DNA from: Candidatus Iainarchaeum sp. | GTDB lineage: Archaea > B1Sed10-29 > WALL01 | DNA: 45,079 nucleotides | Direction of reading: 5' to 3' | Assembly: GCA_021162685.1 (NCBI GenBank) | Contig: JAGGYF010000022.1 | Location: forward strand, 1 to 45,079 | Part shown: positions 17,949-26,224 of the stretch, piece after piece | How positions within the stretch are numbered: the first letter of the stretch is position 1 | How the letters are laid out: the number at the start of each line of letters is the position of its first letter | Translations under genes and position numbers: made by a program | The notes under the pieces: model-generated | Database searches by the model: none | The model's input: the letters and a program-made list of their open reading frames with translations, nothing else | Told to the model about the DNA's origin: nothing

Positions 17949-18965
17949 ATGGTAAAAAGATTTAGTTCAGTGATAGCTCAAACAACTCCATTGCATTATA
18001 CTGAACTTATAGAAAGACAGTTGGTATATGCAGGATTGAAGATAGGAGTAGGGTTGTGGCTCTTTGGAACAGGTATCTTATCTATCCTTCTCTCCATTGG
18101 CTCAACAATATTGCTATGGACATTGATTAAATATGAACTACCCATGTGGCTGATGTTGTTACCACTCCCTATTTTCTTCATCATATTCATGCTTGCTTTC
18201 TATAACATACTCGTATACTTTGGAAAGAAAAGGGCAAATCAGATAGAATCTGTTCTTCCAGACGCATTACAACTTATAGCAGCAAATATGAGGGCAGATA
18301 TCCCCATACATAAGAGCCTTGTTTTAGCCGCAAGACCAGAATTTGGATTACTTGCAAAACAACTTGAACTTATAGGTGAAGAGATTATAACAGGAAACTC
18401 GGTTGATGTAGCATTTGAGCATTTCTCACAAAGGGTTGACTCCCCACTTGTTAGGAGAGTATCAACACTTATGAGGGAAAGCCTGAGGTCAGGTCATGAT
18501 ATTGCTGGTCTTCTAGAGGGAATGGCGCACGATATAAGAACATTTAGGGTTCTTGAGGAAGAGGCAAGAGCGAACATTGCATCTTATATTGTGTTTATCG
18601 TCATGGCAGTTGTTCTGATAGCTCCTGTTCTTTACTCCATATCAATATCTTTTGTAGACCTATCAACTACAGTCAGAGAAAGGCTGAATATTGGCGAGAT
18701 GAGGGGGGCAGTGGCATCTGCTGGAGCATCATTGGCTGGATGGATAACTGCAGAACAGAGTATAACCCCAGATACGCTTGTCATATTTGCAGGCGCAAAC
18801 CTCTTTGTCTCAGCAATATTTGCTGCACTTGTTGTCTCTGTACTACAAACTGGAGAAAGCTTACAAAACCTCCCACTTGTTCCCATCTTTGTTGCTGTCT
18901 CACTGGGTCTGTTTATCGCAGCCATTACAGTATTGAGAAGCGTCCTACTTGGAATGTTTGGGTAG
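17949..18965 (+). CDS. TadC/GspF-like pilus platform membrane protein 2
   Basis: LPDALQLIAANMRADIPIHKSLVLAARPEFGLLAKQLELIGEEIITGNSVDVAFEHFSQRVDSPLVRRVSTLMRESLRSG; multiple TM helices. Confidence 0.85.
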   Translation: MVKRFSSVIAQTTPLHYTELIERQLVYAGLKIGVGLWLFGTGILSILLSIGSTILLWTLIKYELPMWLMLLPLPIFFIIFMLAFYNILVYFGKKRANQIESVLPDALQLIAANMRADIPIHKSLVLAARPEFGLLAKQLELIGEEIITGNSVDVAFEHFSQRVDSPLVRRVSTLMRESLRSGHDIAGLLEGMAHDIRTFRVLEEEARANIASYIVFIVMAVVLIAPVLYSISISFVDLSTTVRERLNIGEMRGAVASAGASLAGWITAEQSITPDTLVIFAGANLFVSAIFAALVVSVLQTGESLQNLPLVPIFVAVSLGLFIAAITVLRSVLLGMFG

Positions 18966-18979
18966 TTTAAACCATAACG

Positions 18980-18989
18980 TTTATAAATA
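18980..18989 (+). promoter_or_regulatory. TATA box of major pilin gene
   Basis: TTTATAAATA matches archaeal consensus; strong SD AGGAGGT at 19021-19027 before ATG 19034. Confidence 0.65.
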
Positions 18990-19033
18990 GATGTCTCGTA
19001 ATTGCCATAAATAACTGATAAGGAGGTCTGGGA

Positions 19034-19480
19034 ATGAAGAGGAAGGCGCAAGGAGCGATGGAATATCTCATGACATATGGTTGGGCAATCCTCGTAGTTA
19101 TTATTGTAGGAATTGTCCTATGGCAATCAGGTGTATTCGGAACAAGTTCCGGTGGAGTTAGTGGATTTGACAAGCTCAGTGTACAGGACTATGTATTTAA
19201 TTCATCTGGGTTTTACGTGAAATTCCAGAACAGCGCTGGACAGACACTAAGAAATGTTAATGTGAACTATTCAGTAAACGGTAAAACGCCAGAGGCTGCA
19301 ACACCAAAGGGTACAAACTGGGCACCAGGAAAGGAGTACATGGTGCATCTAGATGACAATTCAACATGTTCCTTGTCAAACACTGGAAGTGGATACACTG
19401 TTGATGTAACCATAACATACCAATCAAGAGCAAGTATATCACACACAGAAACAGGAAGAATCAGGGGCAAATGTGAATAA
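19034..19480 (+). CDS. Major pilin with class III signal peptide
   Basis: MKRKAQGAMEYLMTYGWAILVVIIVGIVLWQSGVFG; compact hydrophilic domain; own promoter, strong SD and terminator-like hairpin. Confidence 0.82.
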   Translation: MKRKAQGAMEYLMTYGWAILVVIIVGIVLWQSGVFGTSSGGVSGFDKLSVQDYVFNSSGFYVKFQNSAGQTLRNVNVNYSVNGKTPEAATPKGTNWAPGKEYMVHLDDNSTCSLSNTGSGYTVDVTITYQSRASISHTETGRIRGKCE

Positions 19481-19484
19481 AACC

Positions 19485-19516
19485 AGGGTTGATGATTCAA
19501 CCCTCTTTTCTTATTC
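19485..19516 (+). terminator. Hairpin plus T-rich terminator-like element after major pilin
   Basis: AGGGTTGA-TGAT-TCAACCCT (8-bp perfect stem) followed by CTTTTCTTATTC. Confidence 0.6.
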
Positions 19517-19559
19517 TTAATCTATATGCTATTTAAATGGCTATTGTGAAATAGGGCAT

Positions 19560-20237
19560 ATGGCATTGAGACGGATTCCAACAGGTATTGAGGGATTTGA
19601 TGAACTAATAGAAGGGGGCATCCCAGAGGGCTTTTCTGTGCTATTAAGTGGACCAATTGGTAGCCATAAACTGCTTTTCGCATTAGAGTTCCTTTATAGA
19701 GGAGCAGAGAAGGGAGAAAACGTGATATTCGTATCATTTGAAAAGGATAAGAATGATGTGATTGAGATTGCGTCTGTTTTTGATTGGAAAATGGGTGAAA
19801 TGATAAAATCAAAACGATTTGTTGTGTACAAGACAGAACTATTTAACGTGGAGAAGTTCGCTGCAAGTTTGGAGGATACTGTATTTAATTATAAGGCAAC
19901 AAGGCTTGTCCTGGATTCAACATCATTTATTGGCCAGTTCCTTGATTCTCCATTCAAACTGAGAACAGCCCTTGGTGAATTAAAAAAGGTGTTGTACAAG
20001 GATAAATGCACTTCCCTCTTCCTATGTGAAACAGATGGCAATAAAATAAGCCAGTTTGGTGTTGAGGAGAACGCTGTTGATGGAGTGATCCAATCCCTTG
20101 TTATAGAAGAGCCAAACAATGTGATACACGGCATATGTGTTAGGTCCATGCACTCAACGGACTTCAATATGCAGAAGCATCCTGTAGATATAACAAAACA
20201 CGGGTTAAAGGTACATAGGATACCTATTGTTGACTAG
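19560..20237 (+). CDS. KaiC-like protein with degenerate Walker A (probable pseudo-ATPase)
   Basis: RIPTGIEGFDELIEGGIPEGFSVLLSGPIGSHKLLFALEFLYRG: GPIGSHKL replaces GxxGxGK[ST]; Walker B-like TRLVLDST retained. Confidence 0.87.
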   Translation: MALRRIPTGIEGFDELIEGGIPEGFSVLLSGPIGSHKLLFALEFLYRGAEKGENVIFVSFEKDKNDVIEIASVFDWKMGEMIKSKRFVVYKTELFNVEKFAASLEDTVFNYKATRLVLDSTSFIGQFLDSPFKLRTALGELKKVLYKDKCTSLFLCETDGNKISQFGVEENAVDGVIQSLVIEEPNNVIHGICVRSMHSTDFNMQKHPVDITKHGLKVHRIPIVD

Positions 20238-20278
20238 CAGTTATTTAAAATGTGTGGATAAGCGTGTTTTATATAATA

Positions 20279-20341
20279 AAATAAAAACAACTAGTGAAAA
20301 CATTTCAAGAAATAGGGGAACTGATTTTGTTGTTTTTATTT
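20279..20341. repeat. 13-bp perfect inverted repeat between convergent genes
   Basis: AAATAAAAACAAC (20279-20291) and GTTGTTTTTATTT (20329-20341), 37-nt spacer. Confidence 0.7.
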
Positions 20342-20376
20342 CTGGAACTACATCTCCACAAAAGTTTAAGGATTAG

Positions 20377-21021
20377 TTATCTCTTTTTTGCAATAATGAA
20401 ATAATCCTTGTGTATATGTTGTGGAAAAGGCTTAGTTGCTGGTGCTTCATATTTCTGTTCCTCTATAACATCAAAGTATTTCTCAACAATTTTCATAACC
20501 TTCTTTTTCCTTGTATGCCAACGTATTGCCTTTGGCTTTTTAGGGTCTACTGCCTTCCTTTTTGTATCAAAAGAGCCTATGCCACATGCGAGATAAAGGA
20601 TTCCTCCTTTTTTTAGAACGCGCGCCATTTCTGGTATTACCCTTTTCTCCTCAAGCTTTCTCATATCATATTTTGAGTACAAAGCATCAAATGAACCAGA
20701 CTTAAATGGCAACTTTGATGGGTCTGCATGAATAAATGGTATGTCCAATCCCAATTGTGTGGCCTTTTTCCTTGCAGACTCTATTGCTCCCTTCTTTGGG
20801 TCAATGCCTGTTATATCAATGCCTTTTTTCTTCAAGTAAATACAATCATCTCCATCTTCACAGCCAACTTCTAGTGCTTTCCCATGGAACGTTGGGCCAC
20901 CAATTGCCCTATAAAACAATTCCTGGTGTGGTCTTGTTCTGCTCCACTTTCCTATACTTTCAGTTACTCCCCTCATTATTTTAGCAAAGAGGTTCATTAT
21001 TTTTGTTTTCTTTGATGTCAT
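20377..21021 (-). CDS. Class I SAM-dependent methyltransferase
   Basis: ALEVGCEDGDDCIYLKKKGIDITGIDPKKGAIESARKKA...LPFKSGSFDALYSKYDMRKL...VLKKGGILYLACG. Confidence 0.82.
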   Translation of the reverse strand: MTSKKTKIMNLFAKIMRGVTESIGKWSRTRPHQELFYRAIGGPTFHGKALEVGCEDGDDCIYLKKKGIDITGIDPKKGAIESARKKATQLGLDIPFIHADPSKLPFKSGSFDALYSKYDMRKLEEKRVIPEMARVLKKGGILYLACGIGSFDTKRKAVDPKKPKAIRWHTRKKKVMKIVEKYFDVIEEQKYEAPATKPFPQHIHKDYFIIAKKR

Positions 21022-21084
21022 GCTATTATTTGCTCAAGCCTCCTTTTAAAATATATCTCTAAAATAAAGAGAACAAAAAAGGAT

Positions 21085-21368
21085 ATGGGTAGGGAACATC
21101 TTATTCGCTATAAACAGACCATTGAAAAGCACAGAACAAAATTCAGTAGAGAACTTCGCGATATGTTCAAAGATTTTGGCATTGAAGAAATTGCTATGAA
21201 TATAAAAAGTACCTAGAAAAGAGAAGGATTGAGAAGGATCCGTTGCGCATTATATACATGCACCTAACAAATCTAGATGAGTTGCACAAAAGATTAGTAA
21301 GCAGATTAAAAATACTATCAGAAAGGGAAAAGGCACTTTCTACCAATAGAGCCAAGAGAGCACAGTAA
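21085..21368 (+). pseudogene. Small charged helical protein split by an apparent -1 frameshift
   Basis: Frame 0 MGREHLIRYKQTIEKHRTKFSRELRDMFKDFGIEEIA... stops at 21216; -1 frame continues YEYKKYLEKRRIEKDPLRIIYMHLTNLDELHKRLVSRLKILSEREKALSTNRAKRAQ to TAA 21366-21368. Confidence 0.45.
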
Positions 21369-22668
21369 TGACAACTGCTCCTATCAATGATATAATGATA
21401 CCTGACTTTACCATATCTTTAACTGTTACATACCTAGAGGAGTATGCAATAGCGTTTGGTGGCGTACCAACAGGGAGAATGAAATTTAAAGACACAGCAA
21501 TTGCAGAAAGCAAAACCAATTGTTTTATTCCAATGCCAAGCGTTGAAGCAAGAGGGATTACTATAGGAATGACAAATGCTGCAGTACCAGTATTGCTTGC
21601 AAACATTGACATAATGATACAAAACACTGAAACAATAAAGAGAATAAGTAATGGGTGGTGTGAAGAGATATAATTGCTCATAACATCTGCAATTGCTATA
21701 TTTAGTTTGCTTGCCTCCATTGCGGATCCAAGAGATAACCCTCCTCCAATGAGAATGAGGATATCCCAGTGTATTTTTCCAAAGTCTTCTGTATTCATTA
21801 GGGAGAAGACGGAAAAAAGGAAGATAGGCATTAATGCCACCAAGGAGCTTGGTACACCATGAATGCCTGTTGTCAGCCAGAGGAATGCTGTTAATGCGAA
21901 AACAAAAAGTACTTGTTTCTGCTGGTTAGATATGTGCATTGCGTGCTTTTTTATGCTCAATTGTTTTGTCTCTGGCTTATTGAGAAGAAGTAGAATAAGC
22001 CAGGTCATAGGTAACATAATAAGGACTAGTGGCAATGCATGATACATCCAACCATCAAATGTTATATTTATGCCTTCGTCAGCAAGAAACTTTACTGCCA
22101 TTGCATTTGGCGTTGTCCCAACAATAGTAGATATGCCGCCTATTGTTGCAGCGTATGCTACACCCAACACTACGGCTTTTCCATACCTTGACTTGAGCGG
22201 TTTTAATCCGCTCTTTCTGAGAACAACTAGTGCGATTGGAAGCATGACTGCTGTTGTTGCAGTGTTGCTCATCCACATTGAAAGGAATGCAGAAACAAGC
22301 ATTATCCCAAAAAGAAAGCGCCTTGGTGATGTACCTATTTTGTTGACAAAATAGTATGCTATCTCTTCATCTAGATGATATTTCTGTAGGGCATACGCTA
22401 AAACAAAACCCCCCATCAGAAGAACGACTACTGGATCAAAAAATGGTGAAAATGACTGTTTTGGTGTAAAACCTGCTGTCAATGTTAAAAGGAATGGAAT
22501 TAGCAATGCAGTTATATGTAAAGGTAATGCTTCAGAAAGCCATAAGACTGCAGCAATGGATAGAACCACGAAAACAGAATGTGCCTGAGTGGGTAATCCA
22601 AAATCTATAAAAGATATAACTGCTCCCATAAGAAATGCAGAGATTATGAAAATGGCGTTTTTCTTCAT
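21340..22668 (-). CDS. SLC13/DASS-family anion:Na+ symporter
   Basis: MWMSNTATTAVMLPIALVV and FASNTGTAAFVIPIVIPLA (paired SNT motifs); VGTPPNAIAYSS; many TM helices. Confidence 0.87.
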   Translation of the reverse strand: MKKNAIFIISAFLMGAVISFIDFGLPTQAHSVFVVLSIAAVLWLSEALPLHITALLIPFLLTLTAGFTPKQSFSPFFDPVVVLLMGGFVLAYALQKYHLDEEIAYYFVNKIGTSPRRFLFGIMLVSAFLSMWMSNTATTAVMLPIALVVLRKSGLKPLKSRYGKAVVLGVAYAATIGGISTIVGTTPNAMAVKFLADEGINITFDGWMYHALPLVLIMLPMTWLILLLLNKPETKQLSIKKHAMHISNQQKQVLFVFALTAFLWLTTGIHGVPSSLVALMPIFLFSVFSLMNTEDFGKIHWDILILIGGGLSLGSAMEASKLNIAIADVMSNYISSHHPLLILFIVSVFCIIMSMFASNTGTAAFVIPIVIPLASTLGIGIKQLVLLSAIAVSLNFILPVGTPPNAIAYSSRYVTVKDMVKSGIIISLIGAVVITVLSWLYW

Positions 22669-23939
22669 CTGCTCACGCTCTTTACTGCATCCTCTATTAT
22701 ATCCATCCCTCTATCTATATGTTCTATAGTAATAGTCAGCGGAGGGATAATCCTAATAGTGCTCCTGCCTGCTGGTAATAATATCAGACCTTTGAAAAAA
22801 CTTCTCCAAAGTATCTGCTCGCGCTCCTCTATTGCTGGTTTTTTTGTTCTTTTGTCCTTCACTAGTTCAACACCTATCATTAGCCCCTTTCCTCTCACAT
22901 CACCAATTATACTATAATGGTCTTTCATCTCATCCAAACGCCTCATTATATATCTCCCCTTCTTCACCACACTTTTCCCAACCCTTTTTAGTTGCTTTAA
23001 TGTTTCCATCCCAGCAGCGCATGACAAAAGGTTTCCTCCAAATGTGTTTGCATGTGCCCCATGCGGCCACCTCATCAGTTTTTTACTTGCAACGGTCACA
23101 CCTATGGGCAATCCTCCTCCAATTGCCTTGCCTAAACAAATAATATCCGGCTTAACATTGAAATGCTCTATTGCCAGAAATTTACCGGTTCTAAAACATC
23201 CTGCTTGTATCTCATCATCAACCATAAGTACATCATATTCATCACAGAGTTTCCTTATGCCCTTTACAAATTCTTTTGGAGGAACAATATATCCTCCTTC
23301 GCCCTGTATTGGCTCCATAAATACTGCTGAAACATCTCCTTTATACAGCGCCTTCTCTAATTCGTTTAGGCACATGGTTGTACACTCGCTTCCCATTCTA
23401 TAAGGATAAGCATAAGGTACATGCCTAACTGAAAGAAAAGGTCCAAATCCCTCTCTATGTACTGGCTTTGAATATGTCAATGATAATGAGCCCATTGTCC
23501 TGCCGTGAAATGAATTTATGAAAGAAACAAAATATGGCTTTCGTTTATTCCATCTTGAAAGTTTCAGGGCTGCCTCAACTGCTTCTGTTCCTGAATTAGA
23601 GAAGAACACCCTATCAAATCCTCTTGGTAGCACACTGACAATTTGTTCGGCAAATGTTACAGGCAATTCGGCATAAAAATCAGAAAATGCTGCATGTGTT
23701 GCTTTCTTCAATTGTTTTTGTATTGCTTTTATTACATAGGGATTTGAATGCCCTATATTCATAACAGCGATAAGCGAACTAAAATCCAAGTATTTGTTTC
23801 CGTCAACATCCCATATCCAAACATCTTCTGCCTTATCAATGACTAGAGGATATTCTCTTGTAAGTGAGGGTGAGATAACTTTTTTATCCCTCGCCACTAT
23901 TCCCTTTGCCTTCTTCCCAATCTGCTTACAACCGAGCAT
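22665..23939 (-). CDS. Class III PLP aminotransferase (GABA/ornithine aminotransferase or archaeal racemase-like)
   Basis: NSGTEAVEAALKLSR, MVDDEIQAGCFRTGK, ICLGKAIGGGLPIG, HANTFGGNLLSCAA. Start trimmed to MLGCKQIGKKAKG. Confidence 0.87.
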   Translation of the reverse strand: MLGCKQIGKKAKGIVARDKKVISPSLTREYPLVIDKAEDVWIWDVDGNKYLDFSSLIAVMNIGHSNPYVIKAIQKQLKKATHAAFSDFYAELPVTFAEQIVSVLPRGFDRVFFSNSGTEAVEAALKLSRWNKRKPYFVSFINSFHGRTMGSLSLTYSKPVHREGFGPFLSVRHVPYAYPYRMGSECTTMCLNELEKALYKGDVSAVFMEPIQGEGGYIVPPKEFVKGIRKLCDEYDVLMVDDEIQAGCFRTGKFLAIEHFNVKPDIICLGKAIGGGLPIGVTVASKKLMRWPHGAHANTFGGNLLSCAAGMETLKQLKRVGKSVVKKGRYIMRRLDEMKDHYSIIGDVRGKGLMIGVELVKDKRTKKPAIEEREQILWRSFFKGLILLPAGRSTIRIIPPLTITIEHIDRGMDIIEDAVKSVSR

Positions 23940-24067
23940 GATATCCTCTACACACAAAGTATATAAAAGCTTAATTAGTAATCTGATTGTGAGGATATGT
24001 ATTGTGAGCTTGCAGAGGTTGAATGTGAAAAGGTTGGAAAAGCAAGTATGTAGAATGTACACTATGT

Positions 24068-24718
24068 TTAAACAGAAATGTACATGCCCCTCTTTCCTAT
24101 ATTGAATTCAAAACGTTTCAAGCTATGTGGTACAGGCATCTTTTTGATTTTTAGCCATCTTTTTCCTTTTTCTACAGCCAGGTGTATCACACCATCTACA
24201 AGATATTCTAATGTGCTCTCCACTTCTTTTGGATGTACCCCGCTCTCCATTACAAGAAGTGCACATAGACTGCGTTGCTTAACAAAACCAACAAGGAGTT
24301 GGGTAAACCTAAAAACTGACCTTTCATCTGTATATAGTACAAAATCAGAAATAGAGTCAATTACCATTCTTCCTGTTTTGGAATCTATGTTGGTTTCATC
24401 TGCTGCTGACTTTATCATCTGGAAAAATGCATTCAAATCTGTAACAGGATAAAGGGTATATTTTCCAGTAGGTCTCTTCACTCTCCAAGAAAAGCAGTCA
24501 ATAACTAATGCATTCTCTATATCTATGGAGGAGGGAGGAGCATAACCTTCAGCATATATGCATGGTTCATTGTTTTTTATTCCTTTGGTAAGAAATGCCT
24601 TTGCCAGACTTGTTTTTCCTGTCCCTGGCGCCCCTTCTATGAGAAATACCCCTGGAACAAGGAAACCTCCACCAATAAGTGAATCCAAACCAATAACCCC
24701 ACTGGACAGAACGGGCAT
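24068..24718 (-). CDS. KaiC-like single-domain ATPase
   Basis: MPVLSSGVIGLDSLIGGGFLVPGVFLIEGAPGTGKTSLAKAFL; RMVIDSISDFVLY. Start trimmed from the track ORF (24805). Confidence 0.85.
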   Translation of the reverse strand: MPVLSSGVIGLDSLIGGGFLVPGVFLIEGAPGTGKTSLAKAFLTKGIKNNEPCIYAEGYAPPSSIDIENALVIDCFSWRVKRPTGKYTLYPVTDLNAFFQMIKSAADETNIDSKTGRMVIDSISDFVLYTDERSVFRFTQLLVGFVKQRSLCALLVMESGVHPKEVESTLEYLVDGVIHLAVEKGKRWLKIKKMPVPHSLKRFEFNIGKRGMYISV

Positions 24719-24735
24719 GCTAATAAAACGCAAAC

Positions 24736-24747
24736 CTTTTATATATG
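24736..24747. promoter_or_regulatory. Shared palindromic TATA element of divergent KaiC-like and FIST genes
   Basis: CTTTTATATATG; centre about 25 nt from both inferred ATGs (24718 minus, 24767 plus). Confidence 0.5.
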
Positions 24748-24766
24748 TATTGCGATAGTGGAAGAT

Positions 24767-26002
24767 ATGGGAGCAAGAATAAGGGCAGGAACTGGAACTA
24801 GTCATGGAAAAAATGCTGGGAAAAAGGCTGCAAAAGAGGCAATGAAAAATGCTGGAGTTAATAAATGTAATTTTGTTGTTGTCTATGCTTCATCAAAATA
24901 TAATCCTCAGGCTATCTTGGACCAGGTTGTTGAGATAACTGGGGATGTTCCTTTGTTTGGATGCACTACTGCTGGAAACATAACAGAAAAAGGAGTGCAT
25001 GAAGATGCAGTTTCTGTAATGGTTGTGGATTCAAACTACTTTAGAGTGGGCGTGGGCGTAGGACAAAATGTAAGGAAGAGGCCTATTGATGCAGGAAGAA
25101 CAGCTGCAAAAAATGCAATGGTTTCACTTGAAGAAGACCCAAGGCTGATGTCATTGGCATTGTTCAAAAAGAAGCCCTGGGAAATTGCTAGGTTTAATCC
25201 CTATATCTCACTAACTGCTATAGACGGACTTAGTGGGCAGGAAGAGAATGTTTTACAGGGGATACAAAAGGTTGTTGGAAGCAATCCCATTTTTGGTGGT
25301 TCTGCTGGAGATGACCTAAAGCTTGAAAAAACATTTGTTTTCTGCAATGGGAAGGCGTATACAGACGCAGTTGCTGTTGCTGTGATATCAACCAGCCTGA
25401 GGACAAGCTTTAGTTCAAAGCACGGCTGGAAGCCAATGAATAGAACCGCCATAGTGACAAAAGCAAAGGGGAGAAGGGTGTTCAAATTAGATGATAGGCC
25501 TGCTGCAGAAGTGTATGCTGAAATGATAGGGAGAAATGTGAAAGAACTTGTTAACGAGAAAAACATTGCATTTACATCTGGGTTAAAACATCCTTTTGGA
25601 GTTCCTGATATAACAGGAAGGCTTTGGCTAAGACACCCTATGCGGATTAATAAAGACCTCTCTATTGACTTCTTTGCTGAAATGCCTGTTTCCACTATTG
25701 TTATGGTAATGAAAGGCAGTAGTGATACATTGCTGAGAGCTGGAAAAAGGGTTGCAGAAGAAGCAAAGAAAGAGCTCGTTGGAAAGCCAGAATGTGGATT
25801 CATATTCAATTGTGTTGCCAGAAAGGTCTTTATGAAAAGAAATGCAGAAAGAGAAATAAAAGAGATATATAAAAAGGTGAAAGCACCATTGATTGGATTC
25901 TATACATATGGTGAGCAATCTCCAACAATGGGTGGTGCAATCTGCCACAAAAACCAGACAATTCATCTGTTGCTTGTTTCTGACTCCCTAATTACTGACT
26001 AA
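24767..26002 (+). CDS. FIST-domain (FIST_N/FIST_C) sensory protein
   Basis: VVVYASSKYNPQAILDQVVEITGDVPLFGCTTAGNITEKGVHEDAVSVMVV; C-terminal APLIGFYTYGEQSPTMGGAICHKNQTIHLLLVSD. Confidence 0.83.
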   Translation: MGARIRAGTGTSHGKNAGKKAAKEAMKNAGVNKCNFVVVYASSKYNPQAILDQVVEITGDVPLFGCTTAGNITEKGVHEDAVSVMVVDSNYFRVGVGVGQNVRKRPIDAGRTAAKNAMVSLEEDPRLMSLALFKKKPWEIARFNPYISLTAIDGLSGQEENVLQGIQKVVGSNPIFGGSAGDDLKLEKTFVFCNGKAYTDAVAVAVISTSLRTSFSSKHGWKPMNRTAIVTKAKGRRVFKLDDRPAAEVYAEMIGRNVKELVNEKNIAFTSGLKHPFGVPDITGRLWLRHPMRINKDLSIDFFAEMPVSTIVMVMKGSSDTLLRAGKRVAEEAKKELVGKPECGFIFNCVARKVFMKRNAEREIKEIYKKVKAPLIGFYTYGEQSPTMGGAICHKNQTIHLLLVSDSLITD

Positions 26003-26022
26003 TGTTCTTTTCATTCAATTCC

Positions 26023-26196
26023 TCAAATTTCAATGCCATTTGCAATCTTATTAAATTTGGACTTTGCTCCAAGTTTCAAATTATGCACCCTTGAAACAGC
26101 TTCCTTTGCTAAGAATGTGGGTAATGAAACGTCATATCTGGCATTGAATATCCTAAGTCTTGCTAGTTTATTTCTTATCTTTCTTCTGCCTGGCAT
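26023..26196 (-). CDS. Small basic protein of unknown function
   Basis: MPGRRKIRNKLARLRIFNARYDVSLPTFLAKEAVSRVHNLKLGAKSKFNKIANGIEI; reverse-strand TATA-like TTTATATG about 25 nt upstream of ATG; fills an otherwise empty gap. Confidence 0.4.
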   Translation of the reverse strand: MPGRRKIRNKLARLRIFNARYDVSLPTFLAKEAVSRVHNLKLGAKSKFNKIANGIEI

Positions 26197-26224
26197 GGTA
26201 TATTTTTTCAATGATACATATAAA

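Noticed and set aside
8740-19480. Classical archaellum (arl/fla) operon
   Set aside because: ATPase and TadC-like genes are present but no recognisable arlF/G/D/E; better described as a type IV pilus-like system.
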